Source of the DNA: Lumbricus rubellus
Taxonomy: Eukaryota; Annelida; Clitellata; Crassiclitellata; Lumbricidae
DNA: 64,000 bases
Reading direction: 5' to 3'
Assembly: GCA_945859605.1 (NCBI GenBank)
Contig: OX243816.1
Coordinates: 36,201,307-36,265,306, forward strand
This document shows, one piece after another, positions 22,734 through 33,900 of the stretch (positions are counted from its first letter, which is position 1; every line of letters starts with the position of its first letter). The notes beneath the pieces were generated by a model. The model searched no databases. It worked only from the letters and a program-made list of their open reading frames with translations, and was not told where the DNA came from. The translations under genes were made by a program, and so were the position numbers.

Positions 22734-23122
22734 CATGTAGGTCTACATTAATAAAGCGTTCGTCATTGTGCGCAACTATTAAATTTGTCTTGCTATATTG
22801 ACGAGATGGGGGACCCACGATGCGAGCCCACGCAACATTATCGGTTGGCACATTTGCTAAATTGCTGAACCGGACAATGCCAACACATCATCATCAGTCC
22901 TTTGCGTGCAGTTCTGCACATCGGGCAATGCAGCTCCTCCATTCCTCCCTGTAACACATCAATTATTATTATAGCATTAATTGAACATTGAACTCTTTAA
23001 AATGCTACTGATGAACCTGGGAATAGTAAGGGTGGAGAAACAGATATATATTTGAGTGACGCTGAAATAACCGTGCTGTGTTCTCGGACAGTTTTGCCTC
23101 GTCAACGTGATTTCAATTCAAT
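22734..23122. promoter_or_regulatory. Upstream region of gene B
   Basis: It matches the DNA upstream of gene C (30330-30660) in order: 'attgtgcgcaac', 'tatcggttggcac', 'gtgag/gtgacgc' close to the start. The block 'gatatatatttgagtgac' about 75 bases before the ATG is conserved in all three genes and is a plausible core promoter. No other gene is seen. Confidence 0.5.
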
Positions 23123-23425
23123 ATGCTTGATGCTCGAATATGTATCATAACGGGGCTCCTCAAGGTCTTGCTGGTGGAAGGAGACATCTCAACCAGCCAA
23201 TACTCCCAGGTTGCAGATACTGAAAGTCAACCGTTTTGTTCCGTGAACGCGCCATCTGTTGTCGTCTATGGTATTCGGCGTCGAGTGAGTTGCCTGTTGG
23301 AACACTGTGTGCCAACCGAAGCCTGTCTTTCGGCGAATTACTACACAGACACCGGGAAGTGCGAACTCTTCCATTACCCTCCAACTGATTTCTTCAGAAC
23401 TGATGAAGGATGCGCACACTACAAG
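23123..23425 (+). CDS. Gene B exon 1: signal peptide and PAN/apple-like module
   Basis: 303 nt, donor AAG|GTAATA, phase 0. All six PAN-like cysteines are kept at the same positions as in gene A. Confidence 0.85.
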
Positions 23426-23428
23426 GTA

Positions 23429-23460
<32 letters not shown>

Positions 23461-25690
23461 AAGGCTCTGCAGTTGAATGGTAGAAAATTTATAGCCAGTG
23501 GCGTAGACAAGGGGGTTTGTGGGTTAAACCCCCAATAGGCCTATGAAAAGTTTTTAAAAGGTTATTCATCTACTTAAATAAAATAATAAAACAAAACAAT
23601 TGTTTGTAGCAACAATTGTTATTCATACTCTATTCCCTTTGTTACTTTATTCCCTTTATTTATATTTACTTAAATTTTGCAGTAAATGGCATGGTTCTTT
23701 TTTGTAGAGAAACAACCCCTCTGATGTCGAATATTGCACTGGAGGTTTGTGCCCAGATATCATTTTTTGAGAATAACCTTTTTTCGCTATGATAGTCCCT
23801 ATCAGACTCGTTCTTTGTCTGAGATTGTCTCTACGTCTGTCCATCTATTCATCTTTTATTGCCTCTACGCTCTCCATATTCTCTTCCTTTTCCTCATCGA
23901 TTTCTTATCTCTACCATGCAGCTCTTTTTCCGAACTCTAATTTAAACATCTGAGGAGTCACGAAATTACCATCGTTTTTCTCACATCTAATTTTCAATAT
24001 ATGTTTATTGATTGGTTGCAATGAACAGCACATCGCATTCTTTCAGATAGGGCTATTGCTACAATTATTGTAACTGCAAATTGCAGGTGTAATCGCAAAC
24101 TTAGGCTATCTGAGCATAAGTGGAGCATAAGTTTTTCGATCATAAAAATATAACACCCATATTTTGACTGCATGCGTTTTCCAAATCTGGTCATGTTTAA
24201 CAGAAATTAGGCCTAATTGTTTTTAATTGTGAAGTCATTGGAACCAGAACAGCTATCGTTCCGCCCGAATGCTGCTCGTTCCCGTTCAGTTACAACGGAA
24301 CCATCTTCTATAGCTGCGTACAGAATATCACCAACCCATCGGACATCGGATGCTTTAGAAAGAAACTTTCCTGGGCAACCTGCTTATCACTGAGTGCGTA
24401 ACATAATATCTGCTTGTAACAAAATATTTAACATGGTTGTATAGCACAGGCTTGATGAAAACACTTGAGGCCTGCCAAAACTCCGCCTAGCTACACTCCA
24501 TGCAATCGTTGCTTAATGCATCTGTTCGCTTGATTACCCGCCCCATCGTTTTTCTCACATCTCATCTTTTGTGACTGAACACCTTCATTGGCTTCCATTA
24601 ACAGCCCGGATTCAAAATAAAATTCTCTTTCTTACCTTTAAGATGTTCTTGAGTCAAGTTCATCGCTATACGTATATCTCTGTGATCTTATTAGACGCCT
24701 ACTGGACGTCCTCTTCGCTCTTTAGACTGTCTTGTACCACGGTCTCGGACTGCAACAGCACAGCATCGTGCCTTTGCTTCTGTCGGCCCTTTGTTGTGGA
24801 ATGGCCTCCCTGATATAATTCTTATCTGGAAGCACTATACCCTATTGTTTCTGCGCTTTTCCTTAAAAGTTTTCTTTTTCCAAGGGATCTTCGCATTGGG
24901 AGCGCTTCTGATTGGTTTGTACTGTGAGAGGCGCTTTATAAATCCAGAAATAGTATAGTAGTCTATAGAGTGTTTTAGCAATATTGGATCTTCAAGTTTC
25001 CATTAAATTTTTTATAACATAGGCCTAATGCGTAGGCCTACGTAGAGTGAAATTGAACGCAATGTGTCTCTCTTAGACTTCAAGGCTGATTATGTCAGTC
25101 ACAATTTGATCGTTCCGAATATCACTCAACCAGTTTCATCGATATTCATTCACGGATGGCTGATCATCCAGAAAAATGTTCCAGACGCAGGTTCAATATT
25201 CAACAGACCGTGGCTCGACTACAAAAATGGTTTTGGAGATCCAGCTGGGATATACTTCTGGTTTGGAAATGAGAAACTCTATCAACTGTTGTTATTTGGA
25301 AATTGGAAACTAAGAGTTGAAGTTCAATCAAACGATACAGGAAAATGGTATTCGGCCGAGTACGAGTCTTTCCGATTGAGCAACGAAGTTGGAAAGTATG
25401 CCATAACCGTGTCTGGATACACAGGAGATGCGGGAGATGGATTCAATGTTGTAATCAACAACGCCTCGATAACAAACGGAATGAAATTCACCACAATCGA
25501 TAACGACAATGACAAAAGACAAAATGGAAACTGTGCTTACACTACAGGTGGTTGGTGGCTGAATGCTTGCGGAACTTCCTCACTGAATTCATTCCTGGCA
25601 ACGGGCAACTCATGGGGAACTCTTCAGATTCTTGGTCTTGCCCCTACACGAAACGTTTCGAGCGGGCGAATGATGATAATGAAAAACTGA
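23123..25690 (+). CDS. Gene B: secreted PAN/FN2-like/fibrinogen-related protein
   Basis: Exons are 23123-23425, 23708-23744, 24235-24393 and 25077-25690, with GT..AG introns of phase 0, 1 and 1. The joined frame is 1113 nt, or 370 residues. It has the same order as gene A: signal peptide, six-cysteine PAN-like module, micro-exon linker, FN2-like module and FReD. In the FReD, FNRPWLDYKNGFGDPAG, YFWFGNEK, DNDND and NC..GGWWLNACGTSSLN are visible. It is the most compact copy (2.6 kb). Its introns hold an (AT)n tract right after the first donor and an L2-like LINE fragment (24560-24960) before the last exon. The product is probably secreted and lectin-like; this is inference from the family. Confidence 0.85.
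23427..23457. repeat. (AT)n microsatellite adjoining the gene B exon 1 donor
   Basis: About ten AT units begin immediately after GTAAT of the splice donor. Confidence 0.8.
23708..23744 (+). CDS. Gene B micro-exon 2 (37 nt)
   Basis: Acceptor 'tttttttgtag', donor GGAG|GTTTGT. Encodes RNNPSDVEYCTG plus one base, phase 0 to 1. Confidence 0.8.
24235..24393 (+). CDS. Gene B exon 3: fibronectin type II-like module
   Basis: 159 nt, phase 1 at both ends, donor ACTGA|GTGCGT. It encodes PPECCSFPFSYNGTIFYSC..NIT..GCF..SWATC. The exon is two codons longer than in gene A just before PPEC. Confidence 0.75.
   Translation, partial: SLEPEQLSFRPNAARSRSVTTEPSSIAAYRISPTHRTSDALERNFPGQPAYH
24560..24960 (+). mobile_element. 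L2/CR1-like LINE 3' fragment
   Basis: Translation gives TEHLHWLPLTARIQNKILFLTFK, the typical C-terminal motif of L2/CR1 polyproteins, followed by a broken frame. The 3' end 'ttgggagcgcttctgattgg..gaggcgctttataaat' matches the minus-strand fragments near 54850 and 59190 and the SINE tails. Confidence 0.8.
25077..25690 (+). CDS. Gene B exon 4: fibrinogen-related domain
   Basis: 614 nt, identical in length to gene A exon 4. The acceptor 'tctctcttag' is also conserved. It ends RMMIMKN and a TGA. Confidence 0.9.
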
Positions 25691-26959
25691 TAACTTTGAG
25701 AGCGACTTTCGAAACGTTTAATATCTTAACTGAAGATTTATGACTCATGAAATTGAATATGGAGATTTAGGCCTACTGCAAAAAACCCAGTGATCTTGGT
25801 TGGGATTGATAAACTCAGAAACGAAATGACACGTTGGTGGGTTAAAAGTTTCGGCGTTTAAATGCTTATGGAAACCGACTGCCCTTCGCACGATACCTCT
25901 GGTTTGACGCAGCGCTCATGAGTAAGCTACTGCCCGGTTCTTGGCTTTGAAGCGACACTTTAGAAATTTGAAGCTTAGCCTACGATAATGATTTAGATTA
26001 GATCAAATATTGTCCTGTAGGCTACAAGACATTGTAAGCGATAAGAGCCAAGTGGATCCTCCAATGGTTTAACCTCGATATCATCATGTGAAATGAACAT
26101 GGTTTTAATGCAAATACATGACGACAATTGGTACGTGTCAAATACAAGGCACATGTAGTTCAACTGTAATTTTAAAGTTTGATTTTATTTATACGTCGAA
26201 TACATTGAATTAAATTTTAAAGACGACGTAAATTGTTACTGAAAAAAGCGTGTTGTGTTCGTATAAATACATACGCTGCACCAAGTGTAAGCTTACATCA
26301 TAAGCACGCTAATAAAGAAAAATGTAGGGCCTACATGTAGAGAACGACAAGGAAGCCAGTGCATGAACTCGCGAATATACTGAGATACATTGTCGGACTT
26401 GGTGAACCGCCAATGTTAGTGGCTGCGCCAGCTATAAAATTTCAGTAGGTCATTTTATGGTCAAGGGAGTTATTCAGCAGGTTGAAGAAATTAAAGTAAA
26501 GAAGATATTAAAAGTTGCACCAATACCTGACGGCCAAAGTTTGATCTGGACCTCTCTAGGAGGAAAGTTCCCCATAAATGACATTGGCCCACCCACCCCA
26601 AACAAACCTGATTGTCATATTACCATTATAATATTATAACTGAGGAACGAATAGATCTACAATGTGATACATGTGGCCAATGCACGTGTTCACATAGACT
26701 GGCATAGATTAATTGCGTTCCTGCCCTGCTGGTCAAGCAATCGTCAACTGTCGCATATACATTGAATGTGAATGCATTCATTACACGCATAGACTAACAT
26801 CACGTATCATCTGACGCGTTGGGCATTGTTCTAGCCTACTGATAACAGATGGAGAGTCTGACAATTAAAGGCGTGAGAATACAATGTCACGTACGCGTTA
26901 AATGTAGGTCGGCGCGGTCAGTGTTACGGTCACGTATGCGCCGTATAATAACAGTTGCG
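25691..26959. other. Gene B 3' flank and upstream region of Gly/Tyr-rich gene 2
   Basis: The left half matches the 3' flank of gene A. From about 26660 it matches 18440-18710, the upstream region of the first Gly/Tyr-rich gene. No further gene is recognised. Confidence 0.5.
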
Positions 26960-26967
26960 TATAAATA
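26960..26967 (+). promoter_or_regulatory. TATA box of Gly/Tyr-rich gene 2
   Basis: TATAAATA in the same context (gttgcg before, gcgttg after) as at 18714. Confidence 0.7.
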
Positions 26968-27069
26968 GCGTTGAGTTGAAAGCAGTCTGCATCAGTCGTC
27001 GAAGATCTCAAGATCGAACGAAACAAAGTCTCACATTCGTCTCTTCATTCTCTGTCCGCTGACGTCATC

Positions 27070-27300
27070 ATGAAGTCATTCATCGCTGTCTTCCTATTGG
27101 TTGTGGCTGCCGTTGGAGTCATGTCCAGTGGCTACGGTGGCTATGGTAACGACAACGGATATGGTGGCTATGGACATGGATACGGTGGTTACGGAGGAGG
27201 ATACGGAAGCGGATACGGAAGCGGATACGGAGGTTACGGAAACGGTGGATACGGACGTGGTGGATACGGCGGATACGGTGGATACGGATACGGCTATTAA
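27070..27300 (+). CDS. Small secreted Gly/Tyr-rich peptide 2
   Basis: The single-exon frame has 76 residues with a signal peptide identical to that of the copy at 18827. The mature repeat region has GYGGYG and GYGS units and one GYGS unit fewer than the paralog. The 5' flank, TATA box and about 900 bases downstream are also similar, so the whole gene was duplicated. Function is unknown; a structural, adhesive or antimicrobial role is possible from composition only. Confidence 0.8.
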   Translation: MKSFIAVFLLVVAAVGVMSSGYGGYGNDNGYGGYGHGYGGYGGGYGSGYGSGYGGYGNGGYGRGGYGGYGGYGYGY

Positions 27301-28810
27301 ACGGTAGGCACAGTACAGTCATAGCGTAGGGCATATAGACATAGACCTATATTAGCACAAAAGATAACTTGAACATAGTTTTACGGTTTATCATTGCTTA
27401 GGCCACGCTTCTGTTCTAAGCCTTCACTACATTGATTACGAATAGTATAATTAAGCTTGGATTAACTATACAATGATACTGGAAATGAGTGTTTTCGCGA
27501 GTTTTCTTGCACCGATTAGCCTACTGTCTTATTCTTCATAAGCCACATCTGTTCACATCTCTAAATTACAATGAATTCTAATATTTTAGCTTTTTATGGC
27601 TACCTGAATACTCTAGGCTACTAAATGCATGAAAATCTAGGCATGCATAATGCATTCGCAATGACATTACCTTCTAAATGACGTTGACATACTGGGGTCA
27701 CATTTCCCGGATACGGTCTTGATTAGACCGCATCCTACAGATGTTATTTAATTACAAGGATAGATATCTATTGATTTTTGGTTTATTGTTTAAGCGCTAC
27801 AAGTCGTGTCTGTAGTGTTTAGTTATGGCGCACTGTTGTATGTTTTTATTTGTAGATATCAGAATGTCAAGATGTCTACCAATGTCTCAGCCTTAGCCTA
27901 TTAAACTCCATTATGATATTTTATATGCATACATTCGAATATTTTAAAGGTCATGCAATGACTCATGCATGCAAATATAAAAAAGATCAAGAGGTTAATC
28001 ACCTGCAGCTTTTAAACTCAATAATTCTCTTCACGTATTTGCTTACTCATTACGAAACAGCGTAGTCTTCGATACGGGAAAGCGCGAGGCGTCTACACTT
28101 GCGTTTGCAAAATCAAGACCTCCGTTGTTTTGGTTCAAGAAATATGGAACAACTATAGATAGGACAACGGCTAGAAGACATCTTTCGAATGCAACTCTTT
28201 TTGAACAGATTGATCTGTGGCGCAGAGGTGCTCCATTACTTCACATGCCATCCAGTCGTCCTGTTAGATGAAGTTTATAATATAGGCCTAGGCCTACACA
28301 CTGTTACACTATACACTATTATACTGTTATACTGTTATACACTATTATCCAAGACAATGCTCTTGGATAAAGAGCTAAAGGAAGATTCAGACTGGCATAG
28401 ACTCGTAACATAAAGTTGTAAACTTGACAAACAAGTGCTAAACTCGATCGTTCATTGTTATTTATTATTCTGGCCAAATAGTCATGAATTCTCTGCAACT
28501 TCTGCATAGACCTATATAGACTTATTACTAGCTTAAGCGAGTTACTGTAGACAGTGTAGAGCCTATAGGCTAATCCAGACTACGGAAACCAAATCGTTTG
28601 CAGCAATTGTCAACATTTAAAAAGAACTTCTCTGAAGTCTGCAGGCAAAGTACACCAGATTATAATTCACCATGATAATATTCTTTAGGTTCCGCATATG
28701 CATTTGTATTGCGGTCATCACTATTGTAAAATAGTAGGCATAATTTTATAATAATTATATAGCCTATCGGACGCTCTTCGGCAGCGTCAGGCTAACCCGA
28801 TACTACCATA
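27301..28810. other. 3' flank of Gly/Tyr-rich gene 2
   Basis: Duplicated counterpart of 19070-19990 up to about 28260, then unrelated spacer. A short repeat of 'ctgttatac' occurs at 28300-28345. No gene is seen. Confidence 0.5.
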
Positions 28811-29039
28811 GTGGGGCGCGGGGGGCGTAGTGGGTATGTTCGTCGCCTTGCAGCCGAAGGGTTGTAGGTTCGAATCCACCTCAAGTCGCCGCGTAGGGAC
28901 CTTGGTCAAGTCCTTCACTCGCAATTGCTAAGCGCTTCGGCGTGAAACTCTGATGCAGTGTTCGCTCTGTAATCGGGAGCGCCTCTGAGTAGGGAGCTTG
29001 AAGGGCGCTATAACAAGTGCACATACAAACAAACAAACC
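28811..29039 (+). mobile_element. tRNA-derived SINE, best preserved copy
   Basis: The 5' region contains a tRNA-like A-box area (GGCGTAGTGGGTATG) and a perfect B box GGTTCGAATCC (28867-28877). The body follows, then a 3' end 'gggagcgcctctgagtag..gggcgctata' and a (CAAA)n tail. The 3' end is like that of the L2-like LINE fragments in this window. Related copies lie at 16286-16494 and 60345-60564 (both minus), with a fragment at 29350-29378. Confidence 0.85.
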
Positions 29040-29349
29040 ATAGACTGCATCCAAATAATTCGGAATTGAACTGTTATTCAGTTATTCAACTAACCATAAG
29101 GCGCGCGCGCGTAGCTACATGTTGTAGGCCCTATATAATAGTTATTTTGCCATACTTGCACCAAACCTTCGTATACGTTGCAAAGAAATTCAATTGACGG
29201 ATGCGATAATGAGGAATAAACAAACGTAGCGCTTTTGAATAAGCTGGTGTCTCGCTCTTGGTTTTTCGAGTAGGCCTAGCGCTTTAGAAATTTGGAGATT
29301 ACGATTAGGCTACGATTACGAAACGTAGGCCTACCGGGTAGTTGATTAT

Positions 29350-29378
29350 TAATAGTCGGGAGCGCCTCTGAGTAGTAC
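29350..29378 (+). mobile_element. Short SINE/LINE 3'-end fragment
   Basis: 'gtcgggagcgcctctgagtag' is the 3' end motif of the SINE at 28811 without the tRNA part. Confidence 0.5.
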
Positions 29379-29459
29379 ATTTATGGATGGCCTTTTAGTT
29401 ACAGTCATGCAATTTAATCGTCTTCATTAAAAACGTTTCATTGACATGCTAAAATTGAA

Positions 29460-29985
<526 letters not shown>

Positions 29986-30662
29986 ACACCATGCTTCGTT
30001 TGCAAATTGACCTTTAGACGTTTTCTCCGTCGTCGTGACATCAATAAAACCATGCAATCCTATAGACAACTAAGTGCGTCATCGATGAATAAGTTGCTCC
30101 GTGTAGTTTTTGTTATATTAATGGCGGTCAACGATTACTAACTTTTGTTCTACATCGCTTAAGCGAGAAACGTTCTTTCAAAGGAAGCCACATTATTATA
30201 TCATTCCCACTTAGTGTAAACCGTGTCGAACGATAATCGTATTCTCCACGGAGCCACAACTGACGTTCAGAACCTTTATGTGTAAGCATTTTAATGTTAC
30301 ATGCTTTACAGGCATTTTAGATCTACATCGATGAAGCATTATTTTGTCATTGTGCGCAACCATTAAATTTGTCTTGTTATATTATTGAAGAGATGGCGGA
30401 CACACGGTGCACGCATGCCCACGCAAATTTATCGGTTGGCACCTTCGCTAAATTGCTAGTAATTCTAAATATCTAGACCGGACAATGCAAAACAAATGAA
30501 TATCAATAATTGAAGATTGAACTATTAAAAAATTACTAATGCACCAGGGAACTGTGAGAGTGAAGGAAGATATAGCCTATATATTTGGGTGACACCTAAA
30601 TAAACGTGTTGTTATTTCAGACAGGCTTTAGGCTTACAAGTTAACGTGTTTTAATTCCAAAA
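29986..30662. promoter_or_regulatory. Upstream region of gene C
   Basis: Collinear with 22140-23120 upstream of gene B ('aaattgacctt', 'catcgcttaagcgagaaa', 'tatcggttggcacc'). The element 'tatatatttgggtgac' about 75 bases before the ATG is the conserved proximal block of the family. It lacks the CATAGGCGTACG MITE present upstream of gene B. Confidence 0.5.
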
Positions 30663-30965
30663 ATGATTGCCGTTCCGATGTGCTTCGTAGCTGGACTCCT
30701 GAAGGTCCTCATGGTGGAAGGAGACATCTCAACCAACCAGTATTCCCAGGTCACCGATGATGAAGGTCAACCGGTTTGTTCCGTGAACGCGCCCTCTGTT
30801 GTCGTCTATGGTGTTCGGCGCAGAGTGAGTTGTCTGTTGGAACACTGTGTGCCAACCAAAGCCTGTCTTTCATCGAACTACTACACAGACACCGGGAAGT
30901 GCGAACTCTTCCATTACCCTCCAACTGATTTCTTCGGATCTGCTATAGAATGCGTGCACCACAAG
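30663..30965 (+). CDS. Gene C exon 1: signal peptide and PAN/apple-like module
   Basis: 303 nt, donor AAG|GTAATA. The six cysteines are conserved. The end DFFGSAIECVHHK differs from DFFRTDEGC of genes A and B. Confidence 0.85.
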
Positions 30966-33900
30966 GTAATACACATATAGCTCGAAGTCTTCTAGGAACA
31001 AGTTATTTGAACAGCATTTCTGAGTGATTATGTGCAAATAACACTCAAACTTATCCTTGATAAGACCAATTTCATTCTATTTTTAGTCGCATAGGAAACC
31101 ATCTCCCACCGAATTCCCAAGCCATACGACACCCGCCTTAGTAGCTGCTCCGCCATTTCCGATCCTATGGCAACCGGACCTGGACCTTCTTTGGACCACT
31201 CTTATGGACAACCCCTTTGACTCAAAGCAGCGCTCATGAACTGAAAATTTGGAAATTACGATTACGATTTGCATAGATCTCAACAGGTATGCCTATTTCG
31301 CAGACCCATTCATGATGCATGGATTTAAACTAGGGCTGTTGTTCGATTAAAACTTTTAATCGAAATTAATCGCACAATTAATTTTTTTAATCGCAATTAA
31401 CGGCAAATTAATCGTAATACAATTCTGTCAAATATATTAATCTTACTATTTTCTAAGGACCCCTGAAGCATATAGGCCTAGTTTAATGACTGAATGCATT
31501 CTTTCTTTTGCAAACATATTCAATAACCTTTGGCTTAGGCCTATTTAATTTCTGCATTTAGTTTATTGAACAGTTTTGTATGACATACAGAATGGAAACA
31601 CTGTTCACATCAGGCAACAGTTCAAAATCCGTTAATTATTTCATTTGAGCCACCTTTAGCCTAATTAAAATGATATAGGCTTAAATGAAAATTAGACCGC
31701 CTTTTTTACTATCAAAATTAATTATTTACTCAACCAATTGTAAGCTATTATGCAGACCAATTTATTTACATTGGTCGTTTCAAGGGATGCTTTTATTAAT
31801 TAGCAATAGGTCTATAGTTACTCTAGTAAATCTACTATAGGGTGTCCAATAAGTTCGTAAACGATTTTGCTTGCAGATAGCAGAAAATTTGTGCAACAAA
31901 CATTAATAATGCTCATGTCATTTGAAAGAGCTTTATGTCCCGAAACCAAAAAGTGTAAAAAGTGTTAGTTTTTTGCAACGAGGAAGTGACGTCATCAATT
32001 TATACGGAAGGGCTATTTTTAGCGAATTTTATGCAGTTCGCGATCGTTTTTCGTAAACAAACTTGGTGAAAATGGGGAAAATAGCAGACGTTCAGTTACG
32101 CTCGAAAGCTGCTATTCTTGATGAAGAAGGATATTCATACTCCGTTATCTATATAAATAAAAATGAAACTTTCCAATAGTTCTTCACGCAATCACGCCGA
32201 AACTCACGCACCGATTGTTGTGAAAATTTACCAAAACCTTCCATTCTAATAGCACCGTGTCATAGGATTTCTTTTCCACGAAAAAACGCAATCTTTTCCA
32301 CAAAAAGTGAACTTTGCAATACGTTCGACCGCCATTTGCAAACTCATCCAAACCACGCGCTTGCAAAATTTCAGAATTGTCTTCACCCGTAAAACACAGT
32401 GACGATACATCAATGAGGTTGCGTCCCGTGACGTCATAAGCGAGTCGAATATTACGAAAGCGGCCTTATAACATTCTTGGGCTATATCCGCTGTCAGTAA
32501 AGGACGGTGTGAGGGAGGGGGACGGAGGGGAATCTTTTCTGCCACAGCAACGCGTGGCTGGGTACAGCTAGTAGGCGATAAATTAGGATGATCGAAAGTT
32601 TGGGTAGCAAAATGGGTTGAAGGAAGCAAGCAAGGTGAATTAGGCGATCATGCACGATGCGGTCGACCAAAGATTTTGACACGGACTGCTATTAAAATAA
32701 TCAAAAAGGCGAAATACAGACGAGAACATGGATTGAGACAGATAGAAAAATCTCTCAAAACAGTGGACTTAAGGACAACAAAGAAACAATCAGAAATTAC
32801 ATGAAAGGGGAGTTAAAGTGAAGAAGTTGGAAACGCAGAAAGGCACCATTGCTAACAGACGCTCAGAGGGAAAACGGTTGTTATTCGCGAGCACATACAT
32901 CTGCTGTTTCGCGAGCATGGCTGAACGAAAATATTCTTAACTACATTGAAAACTGGTCTCCAAACTCTCCTGATCTATCAACGATTGAAAATCTCTGGAG
33001 TATGCTCTCAGGCAGTGTCTACAAAGATCCTGAACCAAATACTCCTGCTCAGCTAAAACGTCGTTTGCGAAAACATGGAATTCGATATCGGTTGAAACTT
33101 TGTACAACCTCATCGAATCTTTACCCAGACGAATGAAAGCTGTTATAGCCAGCAAAGACAACACTATTGCCTGTTAAATGGTACAATAATTATTGATTTT
33201 TGTTGTTTATATTTTTTGTAACAAGCTAGCAAAATCGTTCACGAACTTATTGGACACCCTGTATATTTAACCTCATTATTTAGCCACACTTTTTCACAAG
33301 AGGTTGCGGTTCTTGCCAAACCTCGTCCTTCTGTAAACATTTATGATTTGAAACTGGGAGATTCATCGTTAACGTTTAACGCATGTTTTAGTTCGCGTGC
33401 AGGCGACAATTGAGCAAAGAATTGCTACGACACTCAAATTCTTTGTTGGAATATTTGCCAAAGAATGTATCACTAGTTTTAAGTATGAGACTTCCGTTTA
33501 AAACGAGTTTTTCTGCCTCTGATTCCACTTAAATCAGATCTAATTAACGCGTACGATTAATGCGTTAAAATTTTTAATCGCAAATTTTTTTAACGCGTTA
33601 ATCGCGCGCGTTAACGCGATTAAATCAACAGCCCTAATTTAAACGGATCTTTTTTGTGTCACAAATTATTGCTCTATAAATTGCAGTCAGGTTCAGATTA
33701 GGCTATGGTTCTTTTTGTAGAGAAATGATCCAACCGATGATGGATTTTGCGATGGAGGTTTGTATGGTTATCATTGCTTCAAAATGGTTGTTAGACGCCA
33801 TTTGACCAAAATAAGCTTAAATTTATCAGGCTCTTCTAAATGGTTCTCCTTATCATTCTAGGTAGGCTTATGACACTCGTCCCCTCTGTTTCTGCATCCG

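Larger units (their letters stand above)
31331..33636. mobile_element. hAT-like element carrying nested Tc1 and Helitron insertions
   Basis: Ends TAGGGCTGTTG and the inverted CAACAGCCCTA lie next to AATCG/TTAACGCG-rich subterminal DNA. A perfect 8-bp duplication ATTTAAAC flanks it (31323-31330, 33637-33644). Without the nested Tc1 relic (31838-33261) it would be about 0.9 kb and non-coding. It lies in intron 1 of gene C. Confidence 0.85.

Noticed and set aside
28811..28885. Functional tRNA gene
   Set aside because: The B box is good but the arms do not pair as a cloverleaf, and the sequence continues into a repeated SINE body with a (CAAA)n tail.
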